Shown here piece after piece: positions 15,857 through 25,489 of a stretch of DNA of 64,000 bases (positions are counted from its first letter, which is position 1; each line of letters begins with the position of its first letter). The notes below the pieces were generated by a model. It was not told the origin of the DNA. It made no database searches and saw nothing but the letters and a program-made list of their open reading frames with translations. The stretch is taken from contig NZ_CANMAX010000003.1 of the NCBI RefSeq assembly GCF_947495995.1, positions 434,001-498,000 on the forward strand, in the 5' to 3' direction. Made by a program: the position numbers and the translations under genes. Origin of the DNA: an uncultured Tenacibaculum sp. Its GTDB lineage: Bacteria > Bacteroidota > Bacteroidia > Flavobacteriales > Flavobacteriaceae.

Positions 15857-17761
15857 TTATTGTTTTTTATAAATAGCAATTCTAATGTTCTCTAATTTTG
15901 CAATTTTCTTTCTGAATTTTCTATACAATTTGTAATCTTCTTTAGGATATGTTCCAGCTTTAATTAAAATGGACTTTTTATACTCAAGAGTATTACCATC
16001 TACTTTTTTAATAGACATTTTATAGCTTCCAAACTTCGTTTCAATTACTTTTTCCTCAGGAAGCATTTTTACGACGTATTCTTCAGGAATAGAAATTTTG
16101 TAAGTGTCAGTATCCTTAAAACCTCTATCGATTTGTAATGGCATTTTTCTATTTCTATATCGCTTTGGAATATATCTGTTTCTATTAAAAACATTTACAC
16201 GAAACAAAAAATCATTTTCATTAATTGTCGCATAATCGTCTATAGAAACATCTAATTTTTCAGTAAATACAACATTAGTTTTGTCATTTTTTAAAGCAAT
16301 GTTATTAATAGATGTATTGTTGTTGTAACTCCAAACGTTAGAGATGTAATATTTTTCTAATTCTTTCTGAGACTTATTTTCGATCTGGAATTTACCATCG
16401 TATTGTATTCCTTTTGAAGTGATTTCAACATTAGCTTTTAAACTCCCTTTTGCATCGAAAGTAATATCCGCAGTGATGTTTTGAGAGTTAAATTCATTTT
16501 TATAAGAAGGAGTTCTTTTAATTACACCTCCTTCAGGAGTAATAACAAGTACATCACGATCGTCTGTGAAATCACCTAAAAAACCAAAAGGCATGGTCTG
16601 ACTGGTACATTCTAACCAAACATCTTCTCCGTTCTCATTAGGAATGTTTAAAATCACATGATTTCCTTGCATTGAAGTGAAATCTTTATCAATATCTCTT
16701 CTGTTTTGAGCATATACAACAGAATAATTAGCAGGAACGCCAACAGCATTCAACAAAGCTTTAGTGTAGTTGGTTAAACCTTTACAATCTCCATAACCAA
16801 GTTTGTCTACTTCTTTAGCAGGAATAGGTTCCCAACCGCCAATGCCTACTTGAACACTAATGTATCTAGTTTTGTTCTGCATGAATTCATACAAAACCTT
16901 TGCTTTTTCAATATTGTTGTCTAAACCTTTAACTAACTGTTCAGCTTTAGCTATTGTTATTGGACTAAGTGTAATTTTGTCTTTTAATAATTTGGTTTCC
17001 ATCCATTTTCCGAATTCATTCCAATTACTACCGCTACCAGAAACTCTTTTCAAAGTAAACTGATTTAATGCAGCCATTAATCTAGGGAAATAATCTTGTG
17101 GAGAAACCGAACTACGTTCAAATTCAATAGCAGTTTGATTTTCGATGCGATAATGAATTTGATCTTCTGAAACACGTTTGATAGGGAAATTTGTGAAATT
17201 CTTTTCCTTGGTACGGATTTCTAAATTTAAAGGATTTAGGATTTTATATTCAGATTTTTGAATAGCCGTGTAATATGCTTCTATCGGATTCCAAGAAGGA
17301 ATAAAACCTGTAGATGAAGTTTCGTGTTCTGATTCAAAAACAACAGTGTAAGGATATTCAGTAGGCGTGTAGTCTAAAATTTTTATTCTATTATCTGAAT
17401 ACAAAGTTCCACCATCTACAGCACTTACATCATTAAATTTACTTTTGGTAAATTTCTTTAATTCTTTTCCAAAGCTATTATAGATTTTGGCAGAAAGCTT
17501 CTTGATTTTTGTATCATCGTCATAATGCGCATAAGCATCAATATTTTTGTCTCCTGCCTTATTTAATATCGTGATAATTCTTTTCTGATATACCACCATA
17601 TTGTTTACTTTTTCAAGCTGAATTTCAATGTAATTATCTCGAATTACAGCATTTGCATTTTCTTTTAATTCTAATGGTATTGTTAATATAGATAAATCTG
17701 TAGTCTGAGCTTTCATTTGTAAGGATAAACAACAGAAAGCTAATAGTATAAGTTTTTTCAT
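15857..17761 (-). CDS. DUF3857 / transglutaminase-like secreted protein, first of three (triad kept)
   Basis: A 634-residue protein from the ATG at 17761 (signal peptide MKKLILLAFCCLSLQMKAQ); an upstream in-frame ATG at 17788 adds nine residues ahead of the signal and is less likely. The transglutaminase core keeps Cys (GYGDCKGLTN, C326) and His (GNHVIL, H368), with Glu (WLECTS, E384) where Asp is usual. It may therefore be catalytically competent, unlike its two downstream paralogues. It leads a three-gene run with spacings of 13 and 19 bases, so one transcript is likely. The substrate is unknown; the family is exported to the envelope. Confidence 0.83.
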   Translation of the reverse strand: MKKLILLAFCCLSLQMKAQTTDLSILTIPLELKENANAVIRDNYIEIQLEKVNNMVVYQKRIITILNKAGDKNIDAYAHYDDDTKIKKLSAKIYNSFGKELKKFTKSKFNDVSAVDGGTLYSDNRIKILDYTPTEYPYTVVFESEHETSSTGFIPSWNPIEAYYTAIQKSEYKILNPLNLEIRTKEKNFTNFPIKRVSEDQIHYRIENQTAIEFERSSVSPQDYFPRLMAALNQFTLKRVSGSGSNWNEFGKWMETKLLKDKITLSPITIAKAEQLVKGLDNNIEKAKVLYEFMQNKTRYISVQVGIGGWEPIPAKEVDKLGYGDCKGLTNYTKALLNAVGVPANYSVVYAQNRRDIDKDFTSMQGNHVILNIPNENGEDVWLECTSQTMPFGFLGDFTDDRDVLVITPEGGVIKRTPSYKNEFNSQNITADITFDAKGSLKANVEITSKGIQYDGKFQIENKSQKELEKYYISNVWSYNNNTSINNIALKNDKTNVVFTEKLDVSIDDYATINENDFLFRVNVFNRNRYIPKRYRNRKMPLQIDRGFKDTDTYKISIPEEYVVKMLPEEKVIETKFGSYKMSIKKVDGNTLEYKKSILIKAGTYPKEDYKLYRKFRKKIAKLENIRIAIYKKQ

Positions 17762-17795
17762 AGTGTCTTTTGAGCGCGAATTTAACAAAAAAAAG

Positions 17796-17816
17796 AAAAC
17801 CCCAAAAAGGGGTTTT
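17796..17816 (-). terminator. Intrinsic terminator of the M20 peptidase gene
   Basis: Eight-base stem AAAACCCC / GGGGTTTT with a 5-base A loop, a few bases past the M20 stop. On the reverse strand it is followed by a long T-rich run, so the DUF3857 genes beyond have their own promoter. Confidence 0.85.
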
Positions 17817-17820
17817 TATC

Positions 17821-19209
17821 TTATTTGTATAATTCACTAAAATATTTGTAGAAGTAAGGTATGGTTTCAATTCCTTTTAGATAATTCCATATTCCAAAAT
17901 GTTCATTTGGAGAGTGAATTGCATCAGAATTTAAACCGAATCCCATAAGAATTGTTTTACTTTTTAATTCCTTTTCGAATAAAGCAACAATAGGAATACT
18001 TCCTCCGCTACGTTGAGGAATCGGAACAACGCCAAATGTTTCTTGGTAAGCCTTACTCGCAGCTTGATATCCAATATTATCTATAGGAGTAACATAACCT
18101 TGTCCGCCATGATGTGGAGTAACTTTTACCTTAACACTTTTCGGAGCAATATTTTCAAAATGGTTTTTGAATAAAGTTGTAATTTCTTCCCAGTTTTGAT
18201 TAGGAACTAAACGCATCGATATTTTTGCATACGCTTTAGAAGCAATAACGGTTTTAGCACCTTCACCAGTATATCCTCCCCAAATTCCATTTACATCTAA
18301 AGTAGGTCTAATCGAATTTCTTTCGTTTGTAGAATATCCGTGTTCACCATAAACATCATCAATGTCTAATGCATTTTTATACGCTTCTAGAGAAAACGGA
18401 GCTTTAGCCATTTCATCTCTTTCAGCTTGAGATAATTCTTCTACTTTATCGTAAAATCCAGGAATTGTAATGTGATTGTTTTCATCGTGTAACGAAGCAA
18501 TCATTTTACTTAAAATATTAATTGGGTTAGCCACAGCTCCACCATATAATCCAGAGTGTAAATCTCTGTTTGGTCCAGTAACTTCTACTTCAACATAACT
18601 TAAGCCTCTTAATCCTGTAGTAATTGAAGGAATGTCATTAGCTATCATTCCAGTATCTGAAATCAAAATAACATCATTAGCTAATTTTTCAACATTTCTA
18701 GGAACAAACCAAGCTAAACTTTCAGAACCAACTTCTTCTTCACCTTCAATCATAAATTTAACATTACATGGTAGTTTTCCTTCAGAAGTCATGTATTCTA
18801 AAGCTTTAACGTGCATGTACATTTGTCCTTTATCATCACAAGCTCCTCTAGCAAAAATTGCACCTTCAGGATGAATATCTGTTTTCTTAATTACAGGCTC
18901 AAAAGGAGGAGAATCCCATAAATCAATTGGGTCAGCAGGTTGAACATCATAATGTCCGTATACTAAAACTGTAGGTAAATCCGAGTTAATTATTTTTTCA
19001 CCATAAATAATAGGATAACCAGGTGTTTCACATAATTCAACTTTATCACATCCTGCCTCTTTTAATGATTTCATAATACTATCAGCAGTATTTAAAACAT
19101 CTTGAGAGAAAGCAGTATCTGCACTAATTGAAGGTATTTTTAAAAGTTCAATAAGTTCATCAATAAAACGTTTTTTATTTTTATCTATATATTCTTTAAC
19201 GGTATGCAT
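17821..19209 (-). CDS. M20 family dipeptidase / metallopeptidase
   Basis: A 462-residue cytoplasmic-type zinc peptidase of the M20 family (carnosinase/CNDP-like branch). The metal ligand motifs are visible: VLVYGHYDVQPAD (His and catalytic Asp), GACDDKGQMYMHV (bridging Asp), IEGEEEVGS (catalytic Glu pair), LISDTGMI (Asp), and a C-terminal His in NSDAIHSPNEHFG. The lid domain between about residues 200 and 350 contains DLHSGLYGGAVANP. It hydrolyses dipeptides or small peptides. No signal peptide. It stands alone with its own terminator. Confidence 0.92.
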   Translation of the reverse strand: MHTVKEYIDKNKKRFIDELIELLKIPSISADTAFSQDVLNTADSIMKSLKEAGCDKVELCETPGYPIIYGEKIINSDLPTVLVYGHYDVQPADPIDLWDSPPFEPVIKKTDIHPEGAIFARGACDDKGQMYMHVKALEYMTSEGKLPCNVKFMIEGEEEVGSESLAWFVPRNVEKLANDVILISDTGMIANDIPSITTGLRGLSYVEVEVTGPNRDLHSGLYGGAVANPINILSKMIASLHDENNHITIPGFYDKVEELSQAERDEMAKAPFSLEAYKNALDIDDVYGEHGYSTNERNSIRPTLDVNGIWGGYTGEGAKTVIASKAYAKISMRLVPNQNWEEITTLFKNHFENIAPKSVKVKVTPHHGGQGYVTPIDNIGYQAASKAYQETFGVVPIPQRSGGSIPIVALFEKELKSKTILMGFGLNSDAIHSPNEHFGIWNYLKGIETIPYFYKYFSELYK

Positions 19210-19332
19210 TATTACTTTGATTATTTATGCTAAGTTACTTTTTTTTACTAAAAAACAGTAATGTTAAATGTTGCTAATGAAGCAGGTTTGTGTTTTTTGT
19301 TAAGATTTTTTTAGAATTAATTGTATTTAAGT

Positions 19333-19361
19333 TTGAGAATTAAATTCTTTATGTATATTTG
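19333..19361 (+). promoter_or_regulatory. Bacteroidota-type promoter for tRNA-Leu
   Basis: TTG at 19333-19335, an 18-base spacer, then TATATTTG at 19354-19361. This fits TTG-N(17-23)-TAnnTTTG and lies about 20 bases before the tRNA 5' end. Confidence 0.75.
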
Positions 19362-19381
19362 CACACCAAATTTTAGTATTA

Positions 19382-19463
19382 GCGGGTGTGGTGGAATTGG
19401 TAGACACGCTAGACTTAGGATCTAGTGCCGCAAGGCGTGGGGGTTCGACTCCCTTCACCCGTA
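19382..19463 (+). tRNA. tRNA-Leu (anticodon UAG)
   Basis: An 82-base cloverleaf. The acceptor stem GCGGGTG pairs with CACCCGT (first pair G-U). The D arm contains GGAATTGGTAGAC. The anticodon stem CTAGA/TCTAG holds the loop CTTAGGA with anticodon TAG at 19416-19418. A variable arm of class II type (TGCCGCAAGGCG) and the T arm GGGGGTTCGACTCCC follow. The CCA end is not encoded. It reads CUA and, by wobble, CUG leucine codons. Confidence 0.95.
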
Positions 19464-19473
19464 CAAGTTAAAG

Positions 19474-19520
19474 AACGCAAAACAAGGCTACAACATAATG
19501 TCTTAGTTTGCGTTTTTTTT
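19474..19520 (+). terminator. Probable terminator after tRNA-Leu
   Basis: Stem AACGCAAA (19474-19481) with TTTGCGTT (19507-19514), a 25-base loop and a following run of T. The long loop makes it weaker than the others in the window. Confidence 0.55.
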
Positions 19521-19561
19521 GTTTATTTTAGTTAGTATCTTTTAAGTCAAAATAGTAGAAC

Positions 19562-22279
19562 GTGGGGGGAATCAAGAAAATACTATTTTTCATACTGTTA
19601 ATAGTGCTACTATACGGATGTCATAATTCGGATAGTAAAAAAGAATATGTAATTGGCTATTCACAATTTTCTTCAAGTGAAGATTGGAAAGAAGCTATTA
19701 TGAAATCGATGAATATAGAAATCGGATTTCATGATAATATCGAACTTTTAGTTTCAGAATCTAGTGGAGATGTAGATAAACAGATTTATGATATAGAGAA
19801 GTTTATCGATCTTGGTGTAGATGCTATTGTGGTATCACCGATTGCGCCAAGACCTTTAAAAGCTATAATGAAAAAGGCGATCGAACAAGAAATTCCAGTA
19901 ATAGTTTTAGATCGAGAAATAAGTACTTACAATTCATTTATTGGTGTAAATAATTACGAAATCGGATTAAATGCTACGAAATATTTACAGTCTTTAAAAA
20001 GAAAATTAAATATTGTAGAAATTAAAGGTTGGGCAGGAACCACACCAACTAGGCATATTAGTTTAGGTTTTCATAAGTTTATAAAGGAAGATGAAAATTT
20101 AACTGTTTTAGGTAAGGTTCAAGATAGTTATGATGGTTCAGGAATAGAAGATAAACTTCGAAATCTTCTTTCAAAGCACGATAATGTCGATTACATTTTT
20201 GCTCATACAGATGCATTAGCAGAAAAAGCGCATAAGATTATAAAGACTTTAAACTATAAAGATGTTAAGTTCATAGGAGTTGGAGGTTTAAATTCTGAAA
20301 ATGGAGGAGTAACATTAGTGAAAAAAGGAATTTTAGAAGCAACTGTACTTTGTCCAACTGGAGGGAAAGAAGCTATAAAAACTGCATTAGAGATTATTAA
20401 TAATGGAAAGGCGAAAAAAGAAAAATTATTGCCTTCTGTTGTAGTTGATTCAACAAATGTTGATTTATTAAGTAGACAATTATCTTTAATAGATACGCAT
20501 GAGTCTGACATTAAAAAGCAACATCAACTTATAGAAGAGCAAATAAAGTTATATAAATCACAAAGAGATTTTTTAATAGCAACACTAATCTTTTTAGGGA
20601 TTATTATTACGTTGTTGATTATCACTTTACGAGCTAAAAGAAAGCTTGTCCAACAAAAAAGATTATTAGTCAAGCTTATTGATCAAATTGATAGTCAGAA
20701 AAAAGAAATAGAAAAAATAGCAGACGATTTAAAAGTTACAAACGAGATAACCAATAACTTCTTTACTGGAGTTTCTCATGATTTTAAAACACCAATATCT
20801 TTAATCTTATCTTCTACAGAAACCTTAATTGGTTCTAAAATTGAACAGAAACCTAAGGAATTTAATCTGATTTATAATAACTCTAAGCGATTGCTTCGAA
20901 TGATAAATCAGTTGTTAGATTTTAGAAGAGTTGAAAGTAGAAGTTTTAAGTTAAGAGCATCTAAAACGCATATTGAATCTTTTATTACATCAATATTTTT
21001 AGATTTTAACAACGAAGCAGAAAAAAGACAAATAGATTTTTCTTTACAAGTAAAAGTTAAAGATCCTGAAGTGTATTTAGATCGTGATTTATTCGATAAT
21101 TTGTTATTTAACTTATTGTCTAATGCATTTAAATTTACACCTGATGGAGGGAAAATTTCAGTAATTCTTGAAGAGAGTAAAAACAATATTTTTATTGCTA
21201 TTAAAGATTCAGGGATAGGGATTTTAGAGCAAGAGAAAGACAAAGTGTTCAATCAGTTTTATCAAGGTTCTAACAACAAGAAAGCAAGTTCAGGAATAGG
21301 ATTATACCTAACGAAAGAATACGTGAAACTCCATAATGGAGAGATACGTGTTATTTCTGAAAAAGACAAAGGAGCAGAGTTTGTTATTTCACTTCCTAAA
21401 GGAAAAGCTCATTTAAAAGAAGAAGAAATTATCCAGAATCAAGATATAAAAGCGAATGGATATCTTAATCAGGATGTATTTGAAAAAATAGGACAAAGAA
21501 ATACTTTAGATAATAAAGAAAAAGAAACTTTATTAATTATAGAGGATAATAACGATTTACGATTGTATTTAAAAGATAAGCTTTCAGATTATTATGAGGT
21601 TTATGATTGTAACGGAATTAAAGTAAAAGAAAAGATATTAGATATTATTCCAGATGTTATCGTAAGTGATGTTAATTTACCTGAAGTAAGTGGTTTTGAA
21701 ATTTGTGAAATGGTAAAGAAAGATGAAAGAACTTCTCATATTCCTGTATTAATATTAACAGCATTAACTTCTGATGAAGCACATCTTAAAGGATTGAGAT
21801 CTGGAGTAGACATGTTTTTAACCAAGCCATTTAACTTATCTGTTTTATTTCAATCGATTGAGAGCTTATTGTATAACCGAAAGAGAATACAAAATCACTT
21901 TAAAGAAGCGGTAAGTTCTAATAATGAAAAAGAGAAGAAACCGAAAAGTAAAGAGCAAAATTTTCTTGATAAAATAGATGAATTGATAGCTAATAATATT
22001 GATGATTCATCTTTTACGGTAGAGGTTTTAGCTGAGTATTTAAGTATTTCTAGAGTGCAACTATATCGTAAAATAAAAGCACTTTTAGGTATAACGATTA
22101 GTGATTACATTCAAAATATAAGATTAGAAAAAGGTAAAGAGTTATTACTTTCAGATGAAGAATTAAGTATCGCTGATATTGCCTATTCTGTAGGTTTTTC
22201 TTCTCCTAATTACTTTTCAACAGCATTTAAAAATAAATATCAAGTAACGCCAAATAAATACAGAAAAGAAAATAATTAA
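19562..22279 (+). CDS. Hybrid two-component regulator with periplasmic sugar-binding domain
   Basis: A 905-residue five-domain protein. It has an N-terminal signal/lipoprotein-like segment (C20 in LLYGC), a LacI/RbsB-type periplasmic binding domain (about residues 30-310, with VIVLDRE and FIGVNNYEIG), a membrane helix (about 337-357), HisKA with H406 in GVSHDFKTP, an HATPase domain with NLLSNAFKFTPDGG and GIGLYL, a receiver domain with D703 in VIVSDVNLPEVSG, and a C-terminal AraC-type helix-turn-helix (about 800-905). This is the hybrid sensor/regulator design used by Bacteroidota to control carbohydrate genes. The start is GTG at 19562; no ATG precedes the signal segment. No SusC/SusD genes lie nearby, so its target is elsewhere. 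Confidence 0.93.
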   Translation: MGGIKKILFFILLIVLLYGCHNSDSKKEYVIGYSQFSSSEDWKEAIMKSMNIEIGFHDNIELLVSESSGDVDKQIYDIEKFIDLGVDAIVVSPIAPRPLKAIMKKAIEQEIPVIVLDREISTYNSFIGVNNYEIGLNATKYLQSLKRKLNIVEIKGWAGTTPTRHISLGFHKFIKEDENLTVLGKVQDSYDGSGIEDKLRNLLSKHDNVDYIFAHTDALAEKAHKIIKTLNYKDVKFIGVGGLNSENGGVTLVKKGILEATVLCPTGGKEAIKTALEIINNGKAKKEKLLPSVVVDSTNVDLLSRQLSLIDTHESDIKKQHQLIEEQIKLYKSQRDFLIATLIFLGIIITLLIITLRAKRKLVQQKRLLVKLIDQIDSQKKEIEKIADDLKVTNEITNNFFTGVSHDFKTPISLILSSTETLIGSKIEQKPKEFNLIYNNSKRLLRMINQLLDFRRVESRSFKLRASKTHIESFITSIFLDFNNEAEKRQIDFSLQVKVKDPEVYLDRDLFDNLLFNLLSNAFKFTPDGGKISVILEESKNNIFIAIKDSGIGILEQEKDKVFNQFYQGSNNKKASSGIGLYLTKEYVKLHNGEIRVISEKDKGAEFVISLPKGKAHLKEEEIIQNQDIKANGYLNQDVFEKIGQRNTLDNKEKETLLIIEDNNDLRLYLKDKLSDYYEVYDCNGIKVKEKILDIIPDVIVSDVNLPEVSGFEICEMVKKDERTSHIPVLILTALTSDEAHLKGLRSGVDMFLTKPFNLSVLFQSIESLLYNRKRIQNHFKEAVSSNNEKEKKPKSKEQNFLDKIDELIANNIDDSSFTVEVLAEYLSISRVQLYRKIKALLGITISDYIQNIRLEKGKELLLSDEELSIADIAYSVGFSSPNYFSTAFKNKYQVTPNKYRKENN

Positions 22280-22386
22280 TAGTAACATTTCTAAACTTAA
22301 GCTTTTTGTAAGTTATTGTTTTATAGCAGTTTTTCGTTTTTTATTAGGGTGTAACATATTTAAAGTATTAAGAAGTGGAATAACTG

Positions 22387-22520
22387 TAACTTTGTTGCAA
22401 TAATCAATTATTTGTGATTTCTTTCGAGAAAGAACTGGTAAAAGAATTGGGGGATTATTTTACACTTCATCCAAATAAAGATTATAAACTTTAAGCGCGA
22501 TTTTTAATCGCGCTTTTTTT
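22387..22520 (+). ncRNA. Candidate small RNA with 6S-like fold
   Basis: In the 312-base gap between two forward genes. A -7 box TAACTTTG (22387-22394) is followed within about 5 bases by the predicted RNA. The RNA can fold as a rod: AATAATC (22399-22405) with GATTATT (22453-22459), AATT (22406-22409) with AATT (22445-22448), a large internal bubble of about 9 and 10 bases, and an apical hairpin TTCTTT-CGAG-AAAGAA (22419-22434). An intrinsic terminator ends at 22520, giving about 120 bases. A rod with a central bubble resembles 6S RNA, and a flavobacterial 6S family (6S-Flavo) of about this size is known. No -33 TTG is seen. The assignment to 6S is inference from the fold. Confidence 0.55.
22493..22520 (+). 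terminator. Strong intrinsic terminator of the candidate small RNA
   Basis: Ten-base perfect stem AAGCGCGATT / AATCGCGCTT with a TTT loop and a run of seven T. The preceding protein gene ends more than 200 bases upstream, which points to an RNA gene in between. Confidence 0.9.
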
Positions 22521-22591
22521 GTTGGGAACTAGAAATCATATGGTTTTAAAATAAAAAACTTACTTTTACCGTAATTGTTAAAGAAAAAGAA

Positions 22592-24127
22592 ATGCTAGTT
22601 AAAGTTTTTGGATCTGCTCTGTTCGGAGTGGATGCTACCACAGTTACAGTAGAGGTTAATATAGATAAAGGTATAGGCTATCATTTAGTCGGTTTACCTG
22701 ATAATGCTATTAAAGAAAGTAATTACAGAATTGCTGCTGCGCTACAAAATATTGGTTATCGAATTCCAGGAAAAAAGATCACAATAAATATGGCTCCCGC
22801 AGATTTGAGAAAAGAAGGATCCGCTTACGATTTAACTCTGGCCATTGGTATATTGGCCGCATCAAAACAAATTCAAGCAAAAAATCTTGATGATTATCTC
22901 ATTATGGGAGAGTTATCATTAGACGGAACTTTGCAACCCATAAAAGGTGCTTTACCTATTGCAATTCATGCCAAAGAATCAGGTTTTAAAGGTTTTATTT
23001 TACCAAAGCAAAATGCTAGAGAAGCTGCTGTTGTTGATGGATTACAAGTTTTTGGAATAGATAATATCAAGGAAGTAATCGGCTTTTTTGATGTAGGAAA
23101 AGATTTACAACAAACAGAAATCGATTTGGCAAAAGAATATGGAGAAAAACTTAACAATCCTGAATATGATTTCGCAGACGTAAAAGGTCAAGAAAGTATT
23201 AAAAGATGTATGGAAATTGCCGCTGCTGGTGGACATAATATTATTTTAATTGGTCCTCCAGGTTCTGGTAAAACAATGTTAAGTAAAAGGTTGTCTTCAA
23301 TTCTACCACCAATGACACTTGAAGAAGCTTTAGAAACAACGAAAATTCATTCTGTTGTTGGTAAAGTAGCAAGTTCTGGATTAATGATAGACAGACCTTT
23401 TAGAAATCCACATCATACCATATCAGATGTAGCTTTAGTTGGTGGAGGTTCTTATCCACAACCAGGTGAAATTTCATTGTCTCATAATGGTGTGTTGTTT
23501 CTAGATGAATTACCAGAGTTTAAACGAAGTGTTTTAGAAGTAATGCGTCAACCATTAGAAGATAGAGAAGTAACAATTTCTAGAGCAAGATTCACGGTAA
23601 CGTATCCTTCATCATTTATGTTAGTAGCAAGTATGAATCCTAGTCCGGGTGGTTATTTTAACGATCCTGAAAACGCAATGAATTCTTCACCTGCTGAAAT
23701 GCAACGATATTTAAGCAAAATTTCAGGTCCGTTATTAGATCGAATCGATTTACACATTGAAGTGAATCCCGTTCCTTTCGAAAAACTTTCAGAAGCTAAA
23801 AAAGGAGAATCTTCTGTTTCAATAAGATCAAGAGTTACAGAAGCGAGAGCTATTCAAACTCAACGTTTTTTAAGTATAGAAAAAGTGCATTATAATGCAC
23901 AAATGAACACAAGGCAAATTAGAAAATTTTGTCAATTAGATAAAGTTTCTATGGATTTGTTAAAGTCAGCAATGGAAAGATTAAATCTTTCTGCAAGAGC
24001 TTATGATCGTATTTTGAAAGTAGCTAGAACTATTGCTGATTTAGAACAATCTGAAAATGTAGAATCTAGTCATATCGCCGAAGCTATTCAATATAGAAGC
24101 TTAGATAGAGAAGGTTGGTTGGGATAA
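22592..24127 (+). CDS. comM: ComM/YifB family Mg-chelatase-like AAA+ ATPase
   Basis: A 511-residue protein with the three ComM parts. An N-terminal ChlI/Lon-like domain begins [18 protein letters not shown] and contains [15 protein letters not shown]+ domain follows with Walker [15 protein letters not shown] (about residues 221-234) and Walker B-like [11 protein letters not shown], and a C-terminal domain contains [19 protein letters not shown]. ComM is a helicase that promotes branch migration during natural transformation. The length is normal. It begins a forward run of five genes (comM to dsbD), which may be read together, though functions differ. It is preceded by the candidate small RNA. 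Confidence 0.93.
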   Translation: MLVKVFGSALFGVDATTVTVEVNIDKGIGYHLVGLPDNAIKESNYRIAAALQNIGYRIPGKKITINMAPADLRKEGSAYDLTLAIGILAASKQIQAKNLDDYLIMGELSLDGTLQPIKGALPIAIHAKESGFKGFILPKQNAREAAVVDGLQVFGIDNIKEVIGFFDVGKDLQQTEIDLAKEYGEKLNNPEYDFADVKGQESIKRCMEIAAAGGHNIILIGPPGSGKTMLSKRLSSILPPMTLEEALETTKIHSVVGKVASSGLMIDRPFRNPHHTISDVALVGGGSYPQPGEISLSHNGVLFLDELPEFKRSVLEVMRQPLEDREVTISRARFTVTYPSSFMLVASMNPSPGGYFNDPENAMNSSPAEMQRYLSKISGPLLDRIDLHIEVNPVPFEKLSEAKKGESSVSIRSRVTEARAIQTQRFLSIEKVHYNAQMNTRQIRKFCQLDKVSMDLLKSAMERLNLSARAYDRILKVARTIADLEQSENVESSHIAEAIQYRSLDREGWLG

Positions 24128-24169
24128 AAATTTAACTGTTTTGTAATTCTCATTTAGTATTTTTGCCGA

Positions 24170-25483
24170 ATGCTTTCGAGGACAAGTAATACATTTTTTC
24201 TGGAGAATCCTGCCGATTTTAAAAAGCGATTATTAAAATGGGGTTCGATTCATGAGACTGCTGTTTTTTTAGATAGTAATCAATATGAACAAAACTATTC
24301 TAGTTTTGATTGTGTATTGGCTGTAGAAGAATTTACATCTATAAAAACAGATTATTTTAATGCATTCGAAAAGTTAAAAGAATATCAGTCATACACTAAA
24401 GATTATTTGTTTGGCTATTTATCTTACGATGTTAAAAATGATGTTGAGCAATTATCATCAAATAACTACGACGGATTAAAATTTCCTGATGTTTACTTTT
24501 TTCAACCTCAGAAGATTATACAGATAAAAGATAATACAGCTGAATTTTTATATTTAAGAGCTTTTGATGATGAAATTGAAGAAGATTTCGAAGCCATTTT
24601 AGAAGAAAATTTAAATGCAGAATCTGTTGAAAAACAAAAAGAAGCAATTAAAATTAAATTAAGAATTCACAAAGAAGAATATTTTGATAAGCTAAATACA
24701 GTTTTAGAGCATATTCAAAGAGGAGATATTTACGAAGCAAATTTTTGCCAAGAATTTTATGCAGAAAATGTTACGTTAAATCCATATGAGATTTATACAA
24801 ACTTAAATGCAATATCAGAACCACCTTTTGCTACATTTTTTAAGCATGAAGAATTGTATTTACTCTCTGCTTCACCAGAAAGATATTTAAGAAAAGACGG
24901 AAGTAAAATTATTTCACAACCTATAAAAGGTACTGCGAAAAGATTAGTGAACTCTATAGATGATGGAAAAATCGCTTTTGATTTAGCTAGAGATGAAAAA
25001 GAGAGATCAGAAAATATAATGATCGTAGATTTAGTTCGAAATGATTTATCAAGATTAGCTAAAAAAGGATCAGTAAAAGTCGAAGAATTGTGCAAGGTGT
25101 ATTCTTTCAAACAAGTCCATCAATTAATATCTACAGTAGTTTCCGAATTAGATGAAGGCGTGCATCCTGTAGATATTATTCGAGAAACTTTTCCAATGGG
25201 AAGTATGACTGGTGCACCAAAAATTTCAGCTATGAAAATCATTGAAAAAGTGGAAGAAACAAAAAGAGGATTATACTCAGGAGCTTTTGGTTATTTCACA
25301 CCAGAAGGAGATTTTGATTTTAATGTAGTGATTCGAAGTATTCTATATAATTCTGAAGAAAAATATGTATCTTATTCGGTAGGCGGAGCCATAACACATA
25401 AATCTATACCAGAAAAAGAGTATGAAGAATGTTTGTTAAAGGCAAAAGCCATGAAATACGTATTAACCAAACAGAGTAATTAA
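24170..25483 (+). CDS. pabB: Aminodeoxychorismate synthase component I / chorismate-binding enzyme
   Basis: A 437-residue protein of the anthranilate synthase I / PabB family. The chorismate-binding core shows EANFCQEFYAE, PERYLRKDGSKIISQPIKGT, NIMIVDLVRNDLSR, GSMTGAPKISAM and GLYSGAFGYFTPEGDFDFNV. The PIKGT motif has the Lys typical of PabB, where TrpE has PIAGT, so 4-amino-4-deoxychorismate formation for folate synthesis is the likely reaction, with a glutaminase partner encoded elsewhere. A TATTTTTG box lies five bases before the ATG. The next gene starts six bases downstream. Confidence 0.9.
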   Translation: MLSRTSNTFFLENPADFKKRLLKWGSIHETAVFLDSNQYEQNYSSFDCVLAVEEFTSIKTDYFNAFEKLKEYQSYTKDYLFGYLSYDVKNDVEQLSSNNYDGLKFPDVYFFQPQKIIQIKDNTAEFLYLRAFDDEIEEDFEAILEENLNAESVEKQKEAIKIKLRIHKEEYFDKLNTVLEHIQRGDIYEANFCQEFYAENVTLNPYEIYTNLNAISEPPFATFFKHEELYLLSASPERYLRKDGSKIISQPIKGTAKRLVNSIDDGKIAFDLARDEKERSENIMIVDLVRNDLSRLAKKGSVKVEELCKVYSFKQVHQLISTVVSELDEGVHPVDIIRETFPMGSMTGAPKISAMKIIEKVEETKRGLYSGAFGYFTPEGDFDFNVVIRSILYNSEEKYVSYSVGGAITHKSIPEKEYEECLLKAKAMKYVLTKQSN

Positions 25484-25489
25484 AAGCTT

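Noticed and set aside
19562..22279. Polysaccharide utilisation locus controlled by the hybrid regulator
   Set aside because: No SusC, SusD, glycoside hydrolase or sulfatase genes lie nearby; the regulator is an orphan in this window.
22412..22494. Short ORF (26 codons from GTG) within the candidate small RNA
   Set aside because: It would end at the base of the terminator, but it has no ATG and no sign of a ribosome binding site, and its sequence is better explained by the RNA fold.
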